Below, one piece after another: positions 26,101 through 38,500 of a stretch of DNA of 64,000 bases. Source of the DNA: Cymodocea nodosa (Eukaryota > Streptophyta > Magnoliopsida > Alismatales > Cymodoceaceae); NCBI GenBank assembly GCA_036874045.1, contig CM072338.1, positions 23,396,501-23,460,500 of the forward strand, read 5' to 3'. Made by a program: the position numbers and the translations under genes. Each line of letters begins with the position of its first letter. Position 1 is the stretch's first letter. The notes below the pieces were generated by a model. That model worked only from the letters and a program-made list of their open reading frames with translations, did no database searches and was not told where the DNA came from.

Positions 26101-26480
26101 GGCCGGTAATGGTAAAGTCGCAGCAACCCATTCTTTCCCAACTATAGGAATCTGACCGATGGACCTCAGGCGTGCGATCTTTGGTGAACTGGTGCCGAAA
26201 ACATCCGACTCCCTACTTCGCGAATGTGATCTGTTGTTGTTAGTTCCGAACCCCGGTCCTCAAGTGGAGACCCACCCCGTCCGGTCGTCTCGGATTTCGA
26301 AGGAGCAGGAATAGGTGGAGATGGTGACGCAGAATGAATGACAGCGTTGATGGGGCTTTGAGCGTATGTCGATATCGTACGATGATGTTCGTGGGACGGT
26401 CGAAGCTCTGCCACTTGCATGCATTCTTGTCGTCCGGTAAGAAGAGCTCTCCGGTTGTCAGAAGTTGCAGCCTCTGTATT
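26100..26480. other. Unidentified GC-richer patch
   Basis: Composition shifts to about half GC. A plus-strand frame runs MDLRRAIFGELVPKTSDSLL... from 26160 to a stop near 26313, and a second open piece (ERMSISYDDVRGTVEALPL) follows in another frame. The minus strand is also open. I recognise no family. It may be a decayed gene piece. Confidence 0.25.
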
Positions 26481-26862
26481 TTAAGAAGAAAAGGAATATC
26501 GGCAATAACTCGAAAACAGTATGCATTCACTGTATCTAGGTTCTCTACAGAAACTGATAGGTTTTTGAAATTAACAAGAATACGTGATGACCTATATTTA
26601 AATTCTGGTGGACAAAATGAAATGACATGATTTTAATCCATACAAATACTGAGAAAAAGTGAAAGTATTTACGATAAAAGGTTCAAAAACGATCGGTACA
26701 TTAACGATAGTAAATTATTTCCTGCAATGTATGTGCATCATGCTTTGTCTTGATTCGACGATCATGATAAGCTAGAAGCAGTGCCTTTCGACTTAAATCT
26801 CTCGATGCGCACTTTTCAAATCTATTAGATCTTTGAGCAATCGATGGGAGGGAATGGATTAT

Positions 26863-27540
26863 TTATTTACGCTCGCAGACCCTCGGGCGCTTGGGTTGAT
26901 ATTCTGCTGTGTTACTCACGGCAACCACCTGAACATCATTTACTCTAGACCCAAATGAGATTTTTGATGCTGCAGTGGTCTGGTTGCAATCGCAGCAATT
27001 GCTCCTGAGTCGATTGAGTTGTGCTTTTGCCAATGGCCTGGAAGCATTCATAGATGGTGTGCAACCATAGATCACGTTGACAGGAGGCACGAACTGCTGA
27101 TGGGTGGTCGAGGGGGCATTGCTAGCATGCGAACTAGAAGCTGTTGGCCTTCGTGGAGGATAGGCTGGAAGCCGTGGTTGTGGCTGCCACATGGGTTGAG
27201 GTTGAAGTTTACTGAGCCCAAGATGCAACGTAATTGTTGTAGGTCATGTAGATGACGAGGGTTCTGAAAATGTTCTTGGGTTTGCTGGTGGCAAACCGTT
27301 GGGGATTCTAACGATACGCTTGAGTTTGCTGGGAAGCATGTGGATGGGGATCCCAAGGAGACACTCTACAGTTTGAGAGGTAACTGGTACTAGAGCATCA
27401 CCTCCAACAGAATTTGTCGCAGGAGTTTGGGACGGTGATGGATTTGTCTATGGTGTGATGGTTATGAGATCAATAGGATCATGCTCTATTGTTTCTCACA
27501 GAAATGCTTTCTGGACTACATTGATCTGTCAATGAAATAC
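26863..27540 (-). pseudogene. Unidentified Pro/Gln/Ser-rich coding remnant with in-frame stops
   Basis: A single minus-strand frame stays coding-like from about 27520 down to the stop at 26863 apart from in-frame stops. One is a TGA at 27246-27244; upstream there are a TAG near 27450 and TGAs near 27500-27530. Pieces include TSQTVECLLGIPIHMLPSKL, KRIVRIPNGLPPANPRTF, a low-complexity LQPQPMWQPQPRLPAYPPRR stretch and a C-terminus ending PKRPRVCERK. Composition is GC-richer than the flanks. I do not recognise the family. The Pro/Gln-rich character suggests a regulatory protein tail, but that is guesswork. A broken gene or retrocopy fragment is the best description. Confidence 0.45.
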
Positions 27541-28690
27541 CGATAGGATTAATTCAGGGAATTTTGGTACCCATGATAATTATGCTTCTGACAAGGCCCA
27601 AGTACAAGAACATAACAATTGCAACCAGACCAATTAACTGGTAGAGCTAACAAAAAGAATGATTTTCTTTTGGCTGGAACGACGCAGACTGATGAGATCT
27701 GCATTCACCTCATCTTTTGCAGCTTGACAGAAAAAAGGATAAAGTACTGCTAACGTTACAGTAAAAGGCAATTTTTTTATGTAAAGCACAAAGAAACCAG
27801 AAGGGAATCCCATACATAATCCAAACGCACTTGTAGATATCCAATTTGTGAATCAAAAAAGATCTGCAAGAGATTGTCAATAAAACTTGAATCTGAACGA
27901 GCACTCAGACACAAAACACGATGTGACAGGAAAGTGAAAATGGCAAATCTTTCAAAAAGGGTATACAAACAGTAAGGAGGTTGGTGATACACTTGAAATG
28001 ATTATGACCAAAAAAATCAAGTAACTTTCATTCAATCAGCTCGTTCTACATTAATATGAAATTCAATAGTTACAACTGATACTACAAGTGCTAAAATAAT
28101 CAAATACAGAGACAAGGTATCCACGGTACCCAAAAAGAACGTTTGTAATCCTTAGAAAGGATTTGCACAGTTCATGGAGTGTCTGATGTGATCGGCGTTT
28201 AAACAAATTAATAAGTTCAGTTGACATGCTGGGCATGGAGATACATTAAATACACACCCACCCTTGTTATGAGCCATATCCACGTTCCTAGATTCTGGAT
28301 TTCAATACATCAAATCAAAATGAACAAGAAATCCAGTACACATGCAGCAACACTTGTCTTAAGCCATGTCCATGCTTTTTCCTTGAAGAATGGTAAAGAT
28401 GAATCTAATAAATTAAGCTTCAGCCATGTCTGTACTTCCCAGATTCTAACTTCAACTCATAGATATAATTATATGAGTACCCAAGATCAAAACATCATTG
28501 AAGGGTAGATAATTGAATAATGGATTCACCTGGTCTACCTTATGCAAAAAAAGATGGAATTTGTTTTATTCAATAATTGAGAAAAAGATCGTTAACGAAG
28601 ACTGGAGAAAGAATTATCAATTATTAATGTTGCCTATGAATTATTAATGTTCCTGTTCTTCACCTTCCTCATCTTCGCCTTGATATGGTG
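27541..28690. other. Spacer with one short acidic coding remnant
   Basis: Mostly unremarkable. On the minus strand at about 28720-28650, a short frame reads RSIGLWHQTPYQGEDEEGEE and then stops, which looks like the acidic end of some protein. It abuts the left end of a dispersed repeat. I cannot identify it. Confidence 0.25.
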
Positions 28691-29160
28691 TCTGGTGCCA
28701 AAGACCAATACTTCTTAAGACACCTAGGTGATAAGCCATAACATCTAAGCAACACTTAAAGCACCCATTTAAATATCTATTTTTTATTTTTTGAACATAT
28801 GTTATATATTTTTAAAAATATTTAATAGCAACTATGTACATTTTTAGCTATATTACTTCCTAAATAATATTCAGATACATAAATAATCCTTAGATCACAT
28901 TAAAAAAAGGTGTAATAATACTAATATATATTTCAATAAGTTTGTATATTTTAGTAATCCTCATCAAAAATATATATATTTCATTTTTTGCAAGGAAAAC
29001 ATTTAAAAATCATAAAAAATATATTTTGTTAAATATGCCTAACAAAAGATTTGCTTAATTAAGACAAGGTGAAGCGAGTAGCCATTTCATGATCAATCCA
29101 TGCTTGGAAGCCTAAGTGCCACTTAGGTGCCTACCTTAAGAATATGTAGAGACCAAATCC
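28690..29160 (+). repeat. Dispersed AT-rich repeat, copy 1
   Basis: About 450 bp bounded by CACCTAGGTG at the left and GCCACTTAGGTGCC at the right, with a conserved interior. The interior includes CATTTAAATAT, TAATCCTTAGATCACATT, GTGTAATAATACTAATATAT, TTTTTTGCAAGGAAAAC and an AAAGATTTGCTTAATTAAG block. The same interior recurs in the same order at 39810-40205, 53360-53730 and partly at 57540-57700, all in the same orientation. There is no coding capacity. It is probably a non-autonomous transposon family. Confidence 0.7.
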
Positions 29161-30180
29161 ATAGTGGGGGATCTTTAAACCATACTCCCTCCTTCCATTT
29201 AATTATTGCCTCCACCATTACTCCCCACCCGACGCAACAAGTGATAGCATGCAGTCAACTCCAACAGATACAAAGGCATAAACCATCAAGGAGATCATAA
29301 AGCCATCCATCTCTAGTCATTCCTTCCCATTAGAGTTGAAGTAAATCCCTTGACCCAACACCTATTCTCGTATAAGATCCTTGCCGATAGGTGCCCAAAC
29401 TCGTCATTCCCTAGCTTTCCTATGAATGATTTACAATTGGCTTTCAAATTTAGATTTTTTTTTATATTCTAACAAACTCATTGGATTAGATATGATATTG
29501 ATTCCATCCAAATTTTACGTTTGGCATGTACAATTTTTTGAGAAACATGTTCTTGACATAGTTTTTACATGTTAATTTCATAAACATTGTGAATTAAAAA
29601 ACAAGTTTTAAAATAAGGGGGAGAAGTAGATGGATGGAGAAGGAGAATGAAAAAAAATAGAGGTCGAAATAAAAAGGAAAGAGAATACAGGAATGGGTAA
29701 AAAAAGGTGGAGATTTGAAAAGGAGGAATGAAGAATATGGGAAAATGAGAGAAAAATTGCATGCTTCCGTTAAAAAGAAAAGGGATTAGATGACTAAAAA
29801 GAGGAAAAGGTTCTAGTTTGCACAAACGCGATTGACTTCTCTCTGTGTTTACAAACAATGTGATTGATCATCATTCATGCTTGTTTGCTGTTGTCAGTTG
29901 TCACTATTGCTGCTATTACTACAACTACCAATGTTCCTGTATACTTGGTGTCTACTGTAATTTCCTACTTCCGTTTGAAGTTATTTCCTTGTTTCAGTCG
30001 ATTTAAGTTTGTTGCAAGTCATGCATTTTAAATGATCTAGGCAGTGTTATAACAAATAGAACATCGTATAGATCTGGTTAGGTCACCTGTAGGTTAAATA
30101 ATTGGTTTCTTATCAGACAAGGAATGATTATTCTACTTATACTCTTTCAAAAAGTAGAAATTACCACTGGTTGGAATTAA
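29161..30180. other. AT-rich spacer
   Basis: There is a purine-rich tract on the plus strand near 29600-29800, which produces a spurious Phe/Leu/Pro-rich open frame on the minus strand. No gene or element is recognised. Confidence 0.4.
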
Positions 30181-30181
30181 T

Positions 30182-30448
30182 CAGGTCGCAAAACTCCTCG
30201 TTGAAGACCCAATCAGGTCCGATGAGGAGATGGCTGGCGTCCTTGCCCAGCCACCCTGCCGCCTCCGACGAAGATAACATCTCCTCCGCCAGAATAACCG
30301 GGCCAAGGAAGGAAGGATCAAAAATGCCCTAATCGATGCAAAGAAAGAAGAAGACTTGAGCCACATGATCATCTTCTCTGCCGCTAGGAAACAAGAAACC
30401 GGGAAGATTTTCTTCGATCTCCGAGGGAAAGACGTCTTCCTCTCGTGA
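30182..30448 (+). pseudogene. Unidentified coding remnant with one in-frame stop
   Basis: From a candidate acceptor (AATCAG at 30184), one frame reads VAKLLVEDPIRSDEEMAGVL, AQPPCRLRRR, a TAA at 30275-30277, then HLLRQNNRAKEGRIKNALI, DAKKEEDLSHMIIFSAARKQ, ETGKIFFDLRGKDVFLS and TGA at 30446-30448. The charge pattern and GC content contrast with the AT-rich flanks and look like genuine former protein sequence. I do not recognise the family. Sequencing error at the TAA or a real broken exon are both possible. Confidence 0.4.
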
Positions 30449-31970
30449 TGTATGCGATTTCTTTGGGCTACATATACTCTCGGGAAATGGCCCTTTCTTT
30501 CTTTCTTTTTAAGAGAAAAGGTGGATATATAATGGTAAAGAGCATCTCAGCCATATAACCGTAGTTAAGTAAAATAATATTATTATTTTTACAAAACCAA
30601 ATAAATTGAACGAAGGCGAATACAAAAGTACATCAAATTATCCGGTAAAAAATCGCGACCAAATATAAGATTTATGTCGACTGACTTCTCAAGACGACGT
30701 TGATGTTATCGTCACACTTGTAATCGTTCCAAAATGGTCGACAGTGGCAATGAACTCACGATCGATCTCATCTATTTATTTTCTACAAGGTTTTGTTATC
30801 GTCACGGGTTTTCGTTAATTTTTGATCAATATCTTGATAATAACGGATGATCTCACTGCAGACTGGAAGACTCATTTGAAAATGTTTGTATTAAATTTCA
30901 GTTGCAAATAGCGATGTCTTATTACGATTGTGATCTCAAATGAAGATGCTTCTTCTAAGTTTGATTTTTGTTCAAAAACAGGATGTTTTTACCGTTAGGC
31001 CCATGTTCTCCTGGAATCTGCAATGAGACGGACCTCCCAATCCCAAGATTAAAAGAAAAAATTTCGCAAGGTTGCTTTTAATAATAGCGATGCTTCGCCT
31101 AAATTGGACGTCAAGATCTCTCCCTTGACAAAGAATGGAAAATAAATCCAGCGCCGTTTGAGCACCACAAAGTGCCAAAGAGAGTGTTAGATAATGTAAC
31201 AATCTTACGTGAGCGGTGATGTAGTTGAATTAATATTTTATAACATTAATTGTATTTCACTGTTAATTAATATTAAGATAAAAAATATTAACGATTTATA
31301 CTACATACATATTTTTTGTAGGGATAATTGTTAGGGGCATTTTCGTACCTCCGGAGCCTAAATATTTAAAAACATTTGGCAAATGTGTTTTTTCTAACTT
31401 TAGTTAAAAACTTGCTTAAATTTTTAATTTTTTTTTTTTTTTTACACAACTTTTAGTTGTGGGTTTTCTGCTGGATCAAATCTCAGCCATACGTATTCAA
31501 ATGCATGGTTGAGATTGTCGGGAGTTATGACAATGAGTATTGTGAAGCAAGGTGTGTTGTATTTTTATAATTCGCAGCTCATGGAAGGAGAATGCTGGGT
31601 CGTGCAATCATCCCCTGCCGTCCATTCCATATCTGAAGAGATTTGTGGGAGGGAGAGGGATGATTTCAGAAGAACGATGACTGACAGACAAAAATTAAAG
31701 ATATATATATATAAATGTGTGTTCTGAGGTAGAAGGGACCTCATTCTTTCAGTATGCATATCTGAGCCTTCTCAGTTTGCTCTTGCATCTAAAATTTCAA
31801 AGCTATCAATCTACAATTTTATCATGGTGGGGAACATTATATGTATCTAATGAGGTAGCTAGATGCGCGTACCTGAATATATATGAAGATGCAGAGAGGT
31901 GCTGATCTTCCAAGTTCAGATAGATGAAATGAGGTGGAAGAAGTCTTCCATCTACCCACAAGTCAAAAAC
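30449..31970. other. Spacer downstream of MIR164
   Basis: AT-rich with a T tract at about 31426-31442. Short open frames near 31000-31200 and 31500-31730 show no recognisable similarity. Part of it may belong to the 3' end of the MIR164 primary transcript. Confidence 0.4.
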
Positions 31971-31979
31971 TACAGGCAT

Positions 31980-32094
31980 GGCGAGCATGATGGAGAAGAT
32001 GGGCACATGAAGAACCAAGAAAACCTCAACCACCGGCCGACAGCTTGAAGCTTAGACGGCAATGCACGTGCCCTGCTTCTCCATCATGCACACC
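31980..32094 (-). ncRNA. MIR164: MIR164 precursor hairpin
   Basis: The minus strand contains the conserved miR164 sequence at 32083-32063, starting TGGAGAAGCAGG and ending GCACGTGCA, on the 5' arm of a foldback. The opposite arm at 32009-31989 reads CATGTGCCCATCTTCTCCAT plus C, matching the known miR164* type. Paired with a 2-nt 3' overhang, the duplex has only two central mismatches (C9/U and A10/A) and one G-U pair. The stem continues beyond the duplex for about 11 more positions, with one mismatch and one G-U pair (GGTGTGCATGA against TCATGCTCGCC). miR164 represses NAC genes of the CUC1/CUC2/NAC1/ORE1 type, controlling organ boundaries, lateral roots and senescence. The loop is about 53 nt. 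The plus strand would not yield miR164, so orientation is clear. Which family member it is cannot be told. Confidence 0.95.
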
Positions 32095-32638
32095 TCACCT
32101 CCTTCTTCTTGTTCCTCCGGGGACCTCCCCCTCCTCCCTCTCTATCTAACCATCAATTTTGCAGAGACACCAGTGGCCTGTGGAGTGGAAGAGACCTTTG
32201 ATGGCAAGCTCCCTTACTTACAAGGCATGCCACCGACGTGCCCTTTTCTTTCCCCTCCTCCCAAAATATTTACCTTTTCGTCTGTGCGCTCCTGTTCTTC
32301 CTCTCCTTTTGTGGTTAAAGGGAAGCACGGTTCCAAGGAGAAGAGTGATGATAAGTAGCATGTGCTGGGAGGGAGGGACCTCGAAGGCTGGAAGACACCA
32401 AGCTAGCTACCTTGGAGGGACCCAACTACGCGTCATTCTTTCCACGAAACTTGCCGAGAATAATTGATTACGATTTAGATTTAAGCTTTATTTTTAGATT
32501 ATTTTCCTCATGTTAGTGGAAAAATAGCAGCGAATTTCAACGTCTATGTACATCGTCAAAAATGACAGAAATTAAATTTAAATAGTATCGTATCAATATA
32601 AATGAATTCTTTTTCAACTACAACATTCATTGTTGACA

Positions 32639-32650
32639 TTATATATATAT
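32639..32650 (-). promoter_or_regulatory. Candidate TATA box for the MIR164 transcript
   Basis: The plus strand TTATATATATAT reads ATATATATATAA on the minus strand, about 545 bp upstream of the hairpin. A start near 32610 would be a normal distance for a plant primary miRNA. A (TA)n/(GA)n microsatellite lies another 130 bp upstream. The evidence is sequence only and AT-rich DNA makes chance matches likely. Confidence 0.3.
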
Positions 32651-32775
32651 ATGAATAATAATTAAAGATTGGCCGGTACTGATTCCATTTTGTTAGCCGC
32701 GGCATGTGAGCTCATGCAGGCAATAGGTTGACAGAGGTTTCAAAATATCATGCTGTAGAATCCAACTTCTTTTCT

Positions 32776-32777
<2 letters not shown>

Positions 32778-32830
<53 letters not shown>
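32778..32830. repeat. Compound microsatellite (CT)n(AT)n
   Basis: A 33-bp CT run at 32778-32810 is followed directly by ten AT units at 32811-32830. On the MIR164 sense strand this is (AT)n followed by (AG)n, the kind of GA-rich tract often found in plant promoters and leaders. Confidence 0.9.
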
Positions 32831-32839
32831 GCATACATG

Positions 32840-35570
32840 CGTATGTGTATGTGTATGTGTACGTGTGTCTGTGCCAATTAAAACCAGATAGATAAATTCA
32901 TAAAACATCATTAAAACCAGTCCAGCACGAACGAATGTCTACGTACTGAAGATAATTAAAACGATCGCATTGACTCCAATACGTATCAGAACACATGTCG
33001 CAGCACACTGACCACACCACCCAACAATCATTAGTCAGATGCAGAAGATCTAGAGATGGTTATTTGTCCAACCATCCTACATAAACGTCAAATACAAAAT
33101 AATTAAGTTTTTAACATTAATCAATCACGGTTAACCAAAGTCATCTTGTGCAATATTTGATTGTTGAAGGCCATTCCAAAAGTCCAAAGCCCAAGCCCAA
33201 CTCGGCCGTGCGAATGGTAAACCAAGAATTCCCAGAGAAGGGAAGAGGCCGCGCCACTCTTTAAAGAAACGTTGTCATCGTATAACTTCAACTTTGGACG
33301 TTCACTTATTTAACATTAAGTAATTGAATATTCTCAGAACTTACTGTTGACTACGTAAGATTCCCGGCAAATAGTCCTTTCGTAAAAACAACAATTACGA
33401 CTTTACTACATTTACCATCAAACCTCAAACCTCCTCTCACTGAAATAGGACCACTCAAGATTCCCGGCAATTCACTGACGCTTTGCAAGGTAATCTTCTA
33501 AAGCTTTTATTCCCCGGTCGTTAAAGTAAAAATAAATAAAAAAATTTAAGATTTACACTGATGGCTGTAAGCAAACAAAGATTAAGATTGAAGATGACGT
33601 ATTAAAATAGTGAAATTCGAAATCCATAAGATACTTTACGGGGGGGGGGGGGGGGGGGGGAAGATGTATAAGAAAACTTAAAATGTGGGGTTTGGGCGGA
33701 CGACAAAAAGGCTGACGAGAATCATCGATGCGGATGCGCCCGACATGGGAGTTGCCTTTGCCTCACTGTGTCGGTTTTGGCGGACGATAGTTGGCGTGGA
33801 CGCCGGCCACAACAAGTTGGTTGTTCCTTCTCGTGAATGTGTTCGCCTTAAAAGGCAGGCCTAAAGAGCGAAAACGATGCCATTCACGAGTTTTTCCCAC
33901 CCGCCCAAGTATTTTCCGTTTCTATGAACCGCTAGTCGCGTCTTTATTTTTCAACTCTAATTTTAACTTTCAAAAACAACTTGACTAATGAATTTTATGA
34001 AGTAGAAGAATCAAGAAGCAGAAAATTCTTCTACTTCGTTATGGAAGCAGAAGACAATATGACTTGAAACTAGATTCGGGTGGTCAAACGCACCTCAAAA
34101 CGATCTCGTTTAAACGGTAAAACCAATTGCAATAATTCTTGAATCTAAATCTTGGTAAATGCGGAAATCATTGTCATTATTAAAATATAAAAAAAAACAA
34201 TAATCTTTGACCCTACGCAGCACAACAAAGGATGCCAACCAGAGTCCAGCTGCCTGTGGTCCTCTGCCGTTTAAAGAGGAAAGGAGAGTGAATCTTGTTC
34301 ATGGACAGCTTAACGGCCAACCATGAGAACACCAATGGTCCTCGTGAAGATCAAAGTTTGGCAAATTGGCATTCTTGTCACGACGATACCAACATGAAAG
34401 GAAGGATGGATGGTAATGTTTGAACCATGCGGCCAGTGTTTTGCAAGGCTCCGACCAACCTTAGTGGTGTAGGTGCCTGCACATGGAACTCCAGTTTTAC
34501 TTTGTCAATTTCATCGAACAATAGCCGTCGGCCTGCTTTCCGCCCGCCTCCTGCAAAAAGAGTATCGTATAATAGTACCACTACAACCATCCATTGTACA
34601 CGGCACATTGGATAGATTAAAATGGTGGAACGTCGTACGGTTTCCCATATCATTTTTTCTAATCGAAGCTGGGAAAACCTCTCAAGGCACGCACGGTTTT
34701 ATCTTGGGATCAAAATCTCAGTGTTTCACGTTACCACACATATAACGGCATGAATCTAGTGATCGACCCATCCAGCAAGGTTAAAGAGATAATCATGCAG
34801 GTTGAAGACCACAAGCACTCCACTAAGGGAACGTTGATTCCAAAGGCATCCACTCATCTATATTTTGATAATTTCCTTGCATTTTTCGTGGTCGTGTCTC
34901 TCAGCCTTTTCCGTGATCCTCCTTCAACGGCGATCCTTATCTTCACGATAAATAAGATTGTTTTTCATTCTTTTTTCCCCTCTGGAGTATGGAAATAACC
35001 CTACCTGGCCGTCAAGCTCCTTTTTGCCGAAGTTATTTTTTGGGAAAAACTTTGAAATGATTTAAAGCGATAACCAGCATCCTGTGGTAGAAAAAAAGAA
35101 GATGAAACCGACCAAAGTATGAAGTATATTTTATCATGGCATGACCAGGCATTTCCTTATGATCATTTCTGGACAAACAGTCGAGATATTTCCATACCTA
35201 CAAAAGATTTAACAAAAAAAGATAAATAAAAAAGGCACAACCATTTTATATTTCGAGATGCCAGACTCAAACATTTTGGTTAAAAAAATAGAGAGCCGGA
35301 TTCCTGGTTGCCGGCAAAAGAACCATATATCACATTTGGACTGCTTAAAGAAAGTTTTCCCAAAAATCTTGCTGGAAGCAACTCCTGGTCCACGTACCTG
35401 TTGATTTGATTATGGAAAACCAAATAAACCTTGAATCAGGGGTACACATGGACGCGAAAATCAATGGCTGAGAAATCAAAAGGTATAGCACAAAACAACA
35501 AAAAATCTGAGAAAATTTACAACTTACTTTCTCTAAAATCTATGTCAAACAATCTTCCGAATCAACTGGA
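32840..35570. other. Gene-poor spacer between MIR164 and mS29
   Basis: No recognised gene. Contains a run of 21 G at 33640-33660 and moderately GC-rich pieces near 33690-33930 and 34400-34700. Open frames there (for example a minus-strand frame 34653-34378) have no recognised similarity. Confidence 0.4.
33640..33660. repeat. Homopolymer run of 21 G
   Basis: Twenty-one consecutive G residues lie in AT-rich DNA. Such runs are rare and length-unstable. On the plus strand it could form a G-quadruplex. An assembly artefact is also possible. Confidence 0.9.
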
Positions 35571-35578
35571 GATCACGA

Positions 35579-38500
35579 TCAGATGAAAGGGACCAACCAC
35601 CTCATCTCGGAGCCATTTCCATTTGACACATAAAATATTCTTTTCCACTTCGACTCTGAGAAGGATTCACGCCGTATAAGCTTCTGCCTGCCAAGGAAGT
35701 TAGATTGTTGATGACATTAGAATGACACTCCCAGCTGAAGGTTTCATATTGAAACAGAATACAAGTTTGACTGGACACGTCTGAGTTGCCAGGTAGAAAA
35801 TGACAGGCAAAATAAACCAAAAATTAACCTTTCTCTTCAAATGATAATATAGGTACAACTTAATTGTTTGATGGACTTGGTCAGTTAAAGATATTAGAAA
35901 TACCTGAGGTAATAATGACAAACAGCTGCAGCCTCTTCCAAGCTGTAGCGTGGTAACTGAATACGAGCATCAAGTGGGACATCTGGCAGCTCTTGCCGGA
36001 GTTTGCCAACTGCTGTGGAATGAGAGAAAGCCCCTACCATCATGTCCTCATGCATCATGGATCTGTATGCATTAACCTACACGTTGAAGAAATAGAAATA
36101 TCTTCGATGACAAACAATTATATGTTGCTTAGGAAAGAGAGCATATAACTTGTATATTTGATATTGAAAGCGTATAATTTAAAGATAAATTAATAAGACG
36201 TATATTTCGAAAAAAACAACTTGAAAATATAGTGAACTGCATGTAACAGTATAGAAAACTTTCCATGGCAAGATTGAAAACTGAACATAAGCACACAACA
36301 TCTTAAATTCTTCAACTTCCTCGTTTTCATAGAACTAATTGGTTAAATTTGGCAAGTCTCTATGGTTAAAAAACTGCTTACATGCAAGAGTCATAGTTGT
36401 ACCTCCCAAGATCAATGTTTGCCAAAAAGCCCCATCAATCAGGAGACAAACTCGTATACCTACTGTGTACTTCATTTAACCAAACATCCATCCGTTACAT
36501 GAAAAATATGAAACATTTACAAATTATCAGATCCATCTTATATTATCTCATATAGTCTTCTGATGTATACAAAAGTTGCAGTTGTGTTTCCCTTTTTCCC
36601 AAACTACACGTCAAAGAACTCCACCTCAACCATGTTTTCCCATATTCTGACCCTAAAACAGTCACCACTTCTCGTTTCTCCATTGGTGTTGGGATTTTGG
36701 GCATATTTTCCACCACCTATACTTCTACTCTTTTCTCCCTTGGTGCTGGTGAACAGCATCATCAACGTCCAAAAGCAAATCAAAGTTGTTTTGACATGAT
36801 TTCTCTATCTAGTTCTTGACAGAGTGATGACATGGTTGGAATTGTGGGTTGGGTTTGGGAGCCAATCATTCCCATTGTGATGGTAGGGGTGGCTGTCTGA
36901 TGAAGCCTTGCACCTTTTACCAGCAGTGGCCAGCTTGCACAGCCTCCATAAAGTTCAAGCACAATTCATTAACTCTGATTTGCATTTAGCATATTGAGTG
37001 ATTCCCTGCTTTTAGTTTTCCTTCTATTCCCAATTACTATTCTCTATCACCAGTTCACCTCATGCCTTTTTCCTCATCATTATCCTTCCCTTGGTCCATC
37101 TCCACTGTCATTTCTTCTACCTTCACATTTGTGGAAACTCCTTGCCTTGCCACATCCCTATGGATCTAATGATGTCGATGATTTTCTAGATCAAGGCCAT
37201 TAAAGCGTCAAGCTGTCATAACTAAATATGTAAGTGAGCCTTTCATACTCATACAAATGCACTATGGAACTAGTATAGAATATGATACATATTCCATGCT
37301 TTGTCATTTTTCCCCTGCCATTTTTGCTTTTCTAATTTTGTCTGGTATAAGTTGTAAATTAATAGGTGGAATATCTATATGTCTCTACAAAGAAATGTCA
37401 ATCCCAAAATAACCATAGTCACTCTCTCCGGGCATAATAAGCACCAAGTCACCAAACCAAGGCAATGGAGTTGGGCACTTTGGATGCCTTGGGCGCTTAG
37501 GCAACAACTAGGTGATACCTTGAAACCAAAAGTAAATCAAATAAAAAATTCAGATATATATTTAAAGAAATAAAGCATTAACAAATTGCACATAACTATT
37601 CTAAAAGAAATAAAACACCAATTAACATTGTGAAGATGTAAAACACAGAAGAATCAGCTTTCAAAAAAAAATGCTGAGTTTGAAAAACGGCTAAAACCAT
37701 ATTTCACACAAGTGACTAAGCAGCACCTAAACACCCACCTCAATAACCATGTTTAGATCATGACCACCGCAACCACAATAGTGCATGATTTTTTAATACA
37801 TTGACGATTTCTAGTCACATTATTGTTCTCTTGCCAAACATTGTGTCAATGATTCTCCATGCTTATGATGGCCACTTTTGAATGGTAAAAAAAAACAAAA
37901 TATTTCAGCACTCATATCTTACATCTGCAAATCTTCTAGGAAGATTTTTTGGTTAGGCATATACATGGAGAAAAAGATGGTAAATGATGTTGTGAGCGAT
38001 AAAATTGTGTTAATTTCAAAATACAACTTTACCCACCTCTTATAATTTGACCTAACAACACTAATGGCAAGCAACACAACAACAAACAAAACTTTCCTCT
38101 CTTGCTTCTCGTCCCCAACAAGAGTGACTCCCTCTCCTTACCATTCAGGTAGGGTTCCCTCCCTCCCCTTCCTCACAAACCCCTCCCACAACCTAGAACT
38201 TTCCTCTATCTCTTCCACCTTGCACAGCTCTGAGATTTATCTCAGCCCAACCATACCTGAGACCATCTCCCAACTTGACCACCACTCTTCCCACACACCT
38301 CTGAACATCATGATGCAGTTGAAAGTGAAGGATAGGATTCTGTAGCCAAACTGGCGAGACTAACAACAATAGAGGACTATGATTATTTTGATTCTTGGCC
38401 TCCCAGGAGACAAAAAATAACTCAATTTGATCATAAAGACTTACTGTTGATAGGTACTTGGCATGAACCTGTCGTTGTGAATGAACAGTGACTTGCTCCT

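Noticed and set aside
29565-29858. 97-codon minus-strand frame rich in Phe, Leu and Pro
   Set aside because: It is produced by a purine-rich low-complexity tract and has no protein-like features.
32062-32358. 98-codon plus-strand frame over the MIR164 hairpin
   Set aside because: It begins in the complement of the miR164 stem; its sequence there is dictated by the hairpin, and no protein family is recognised.
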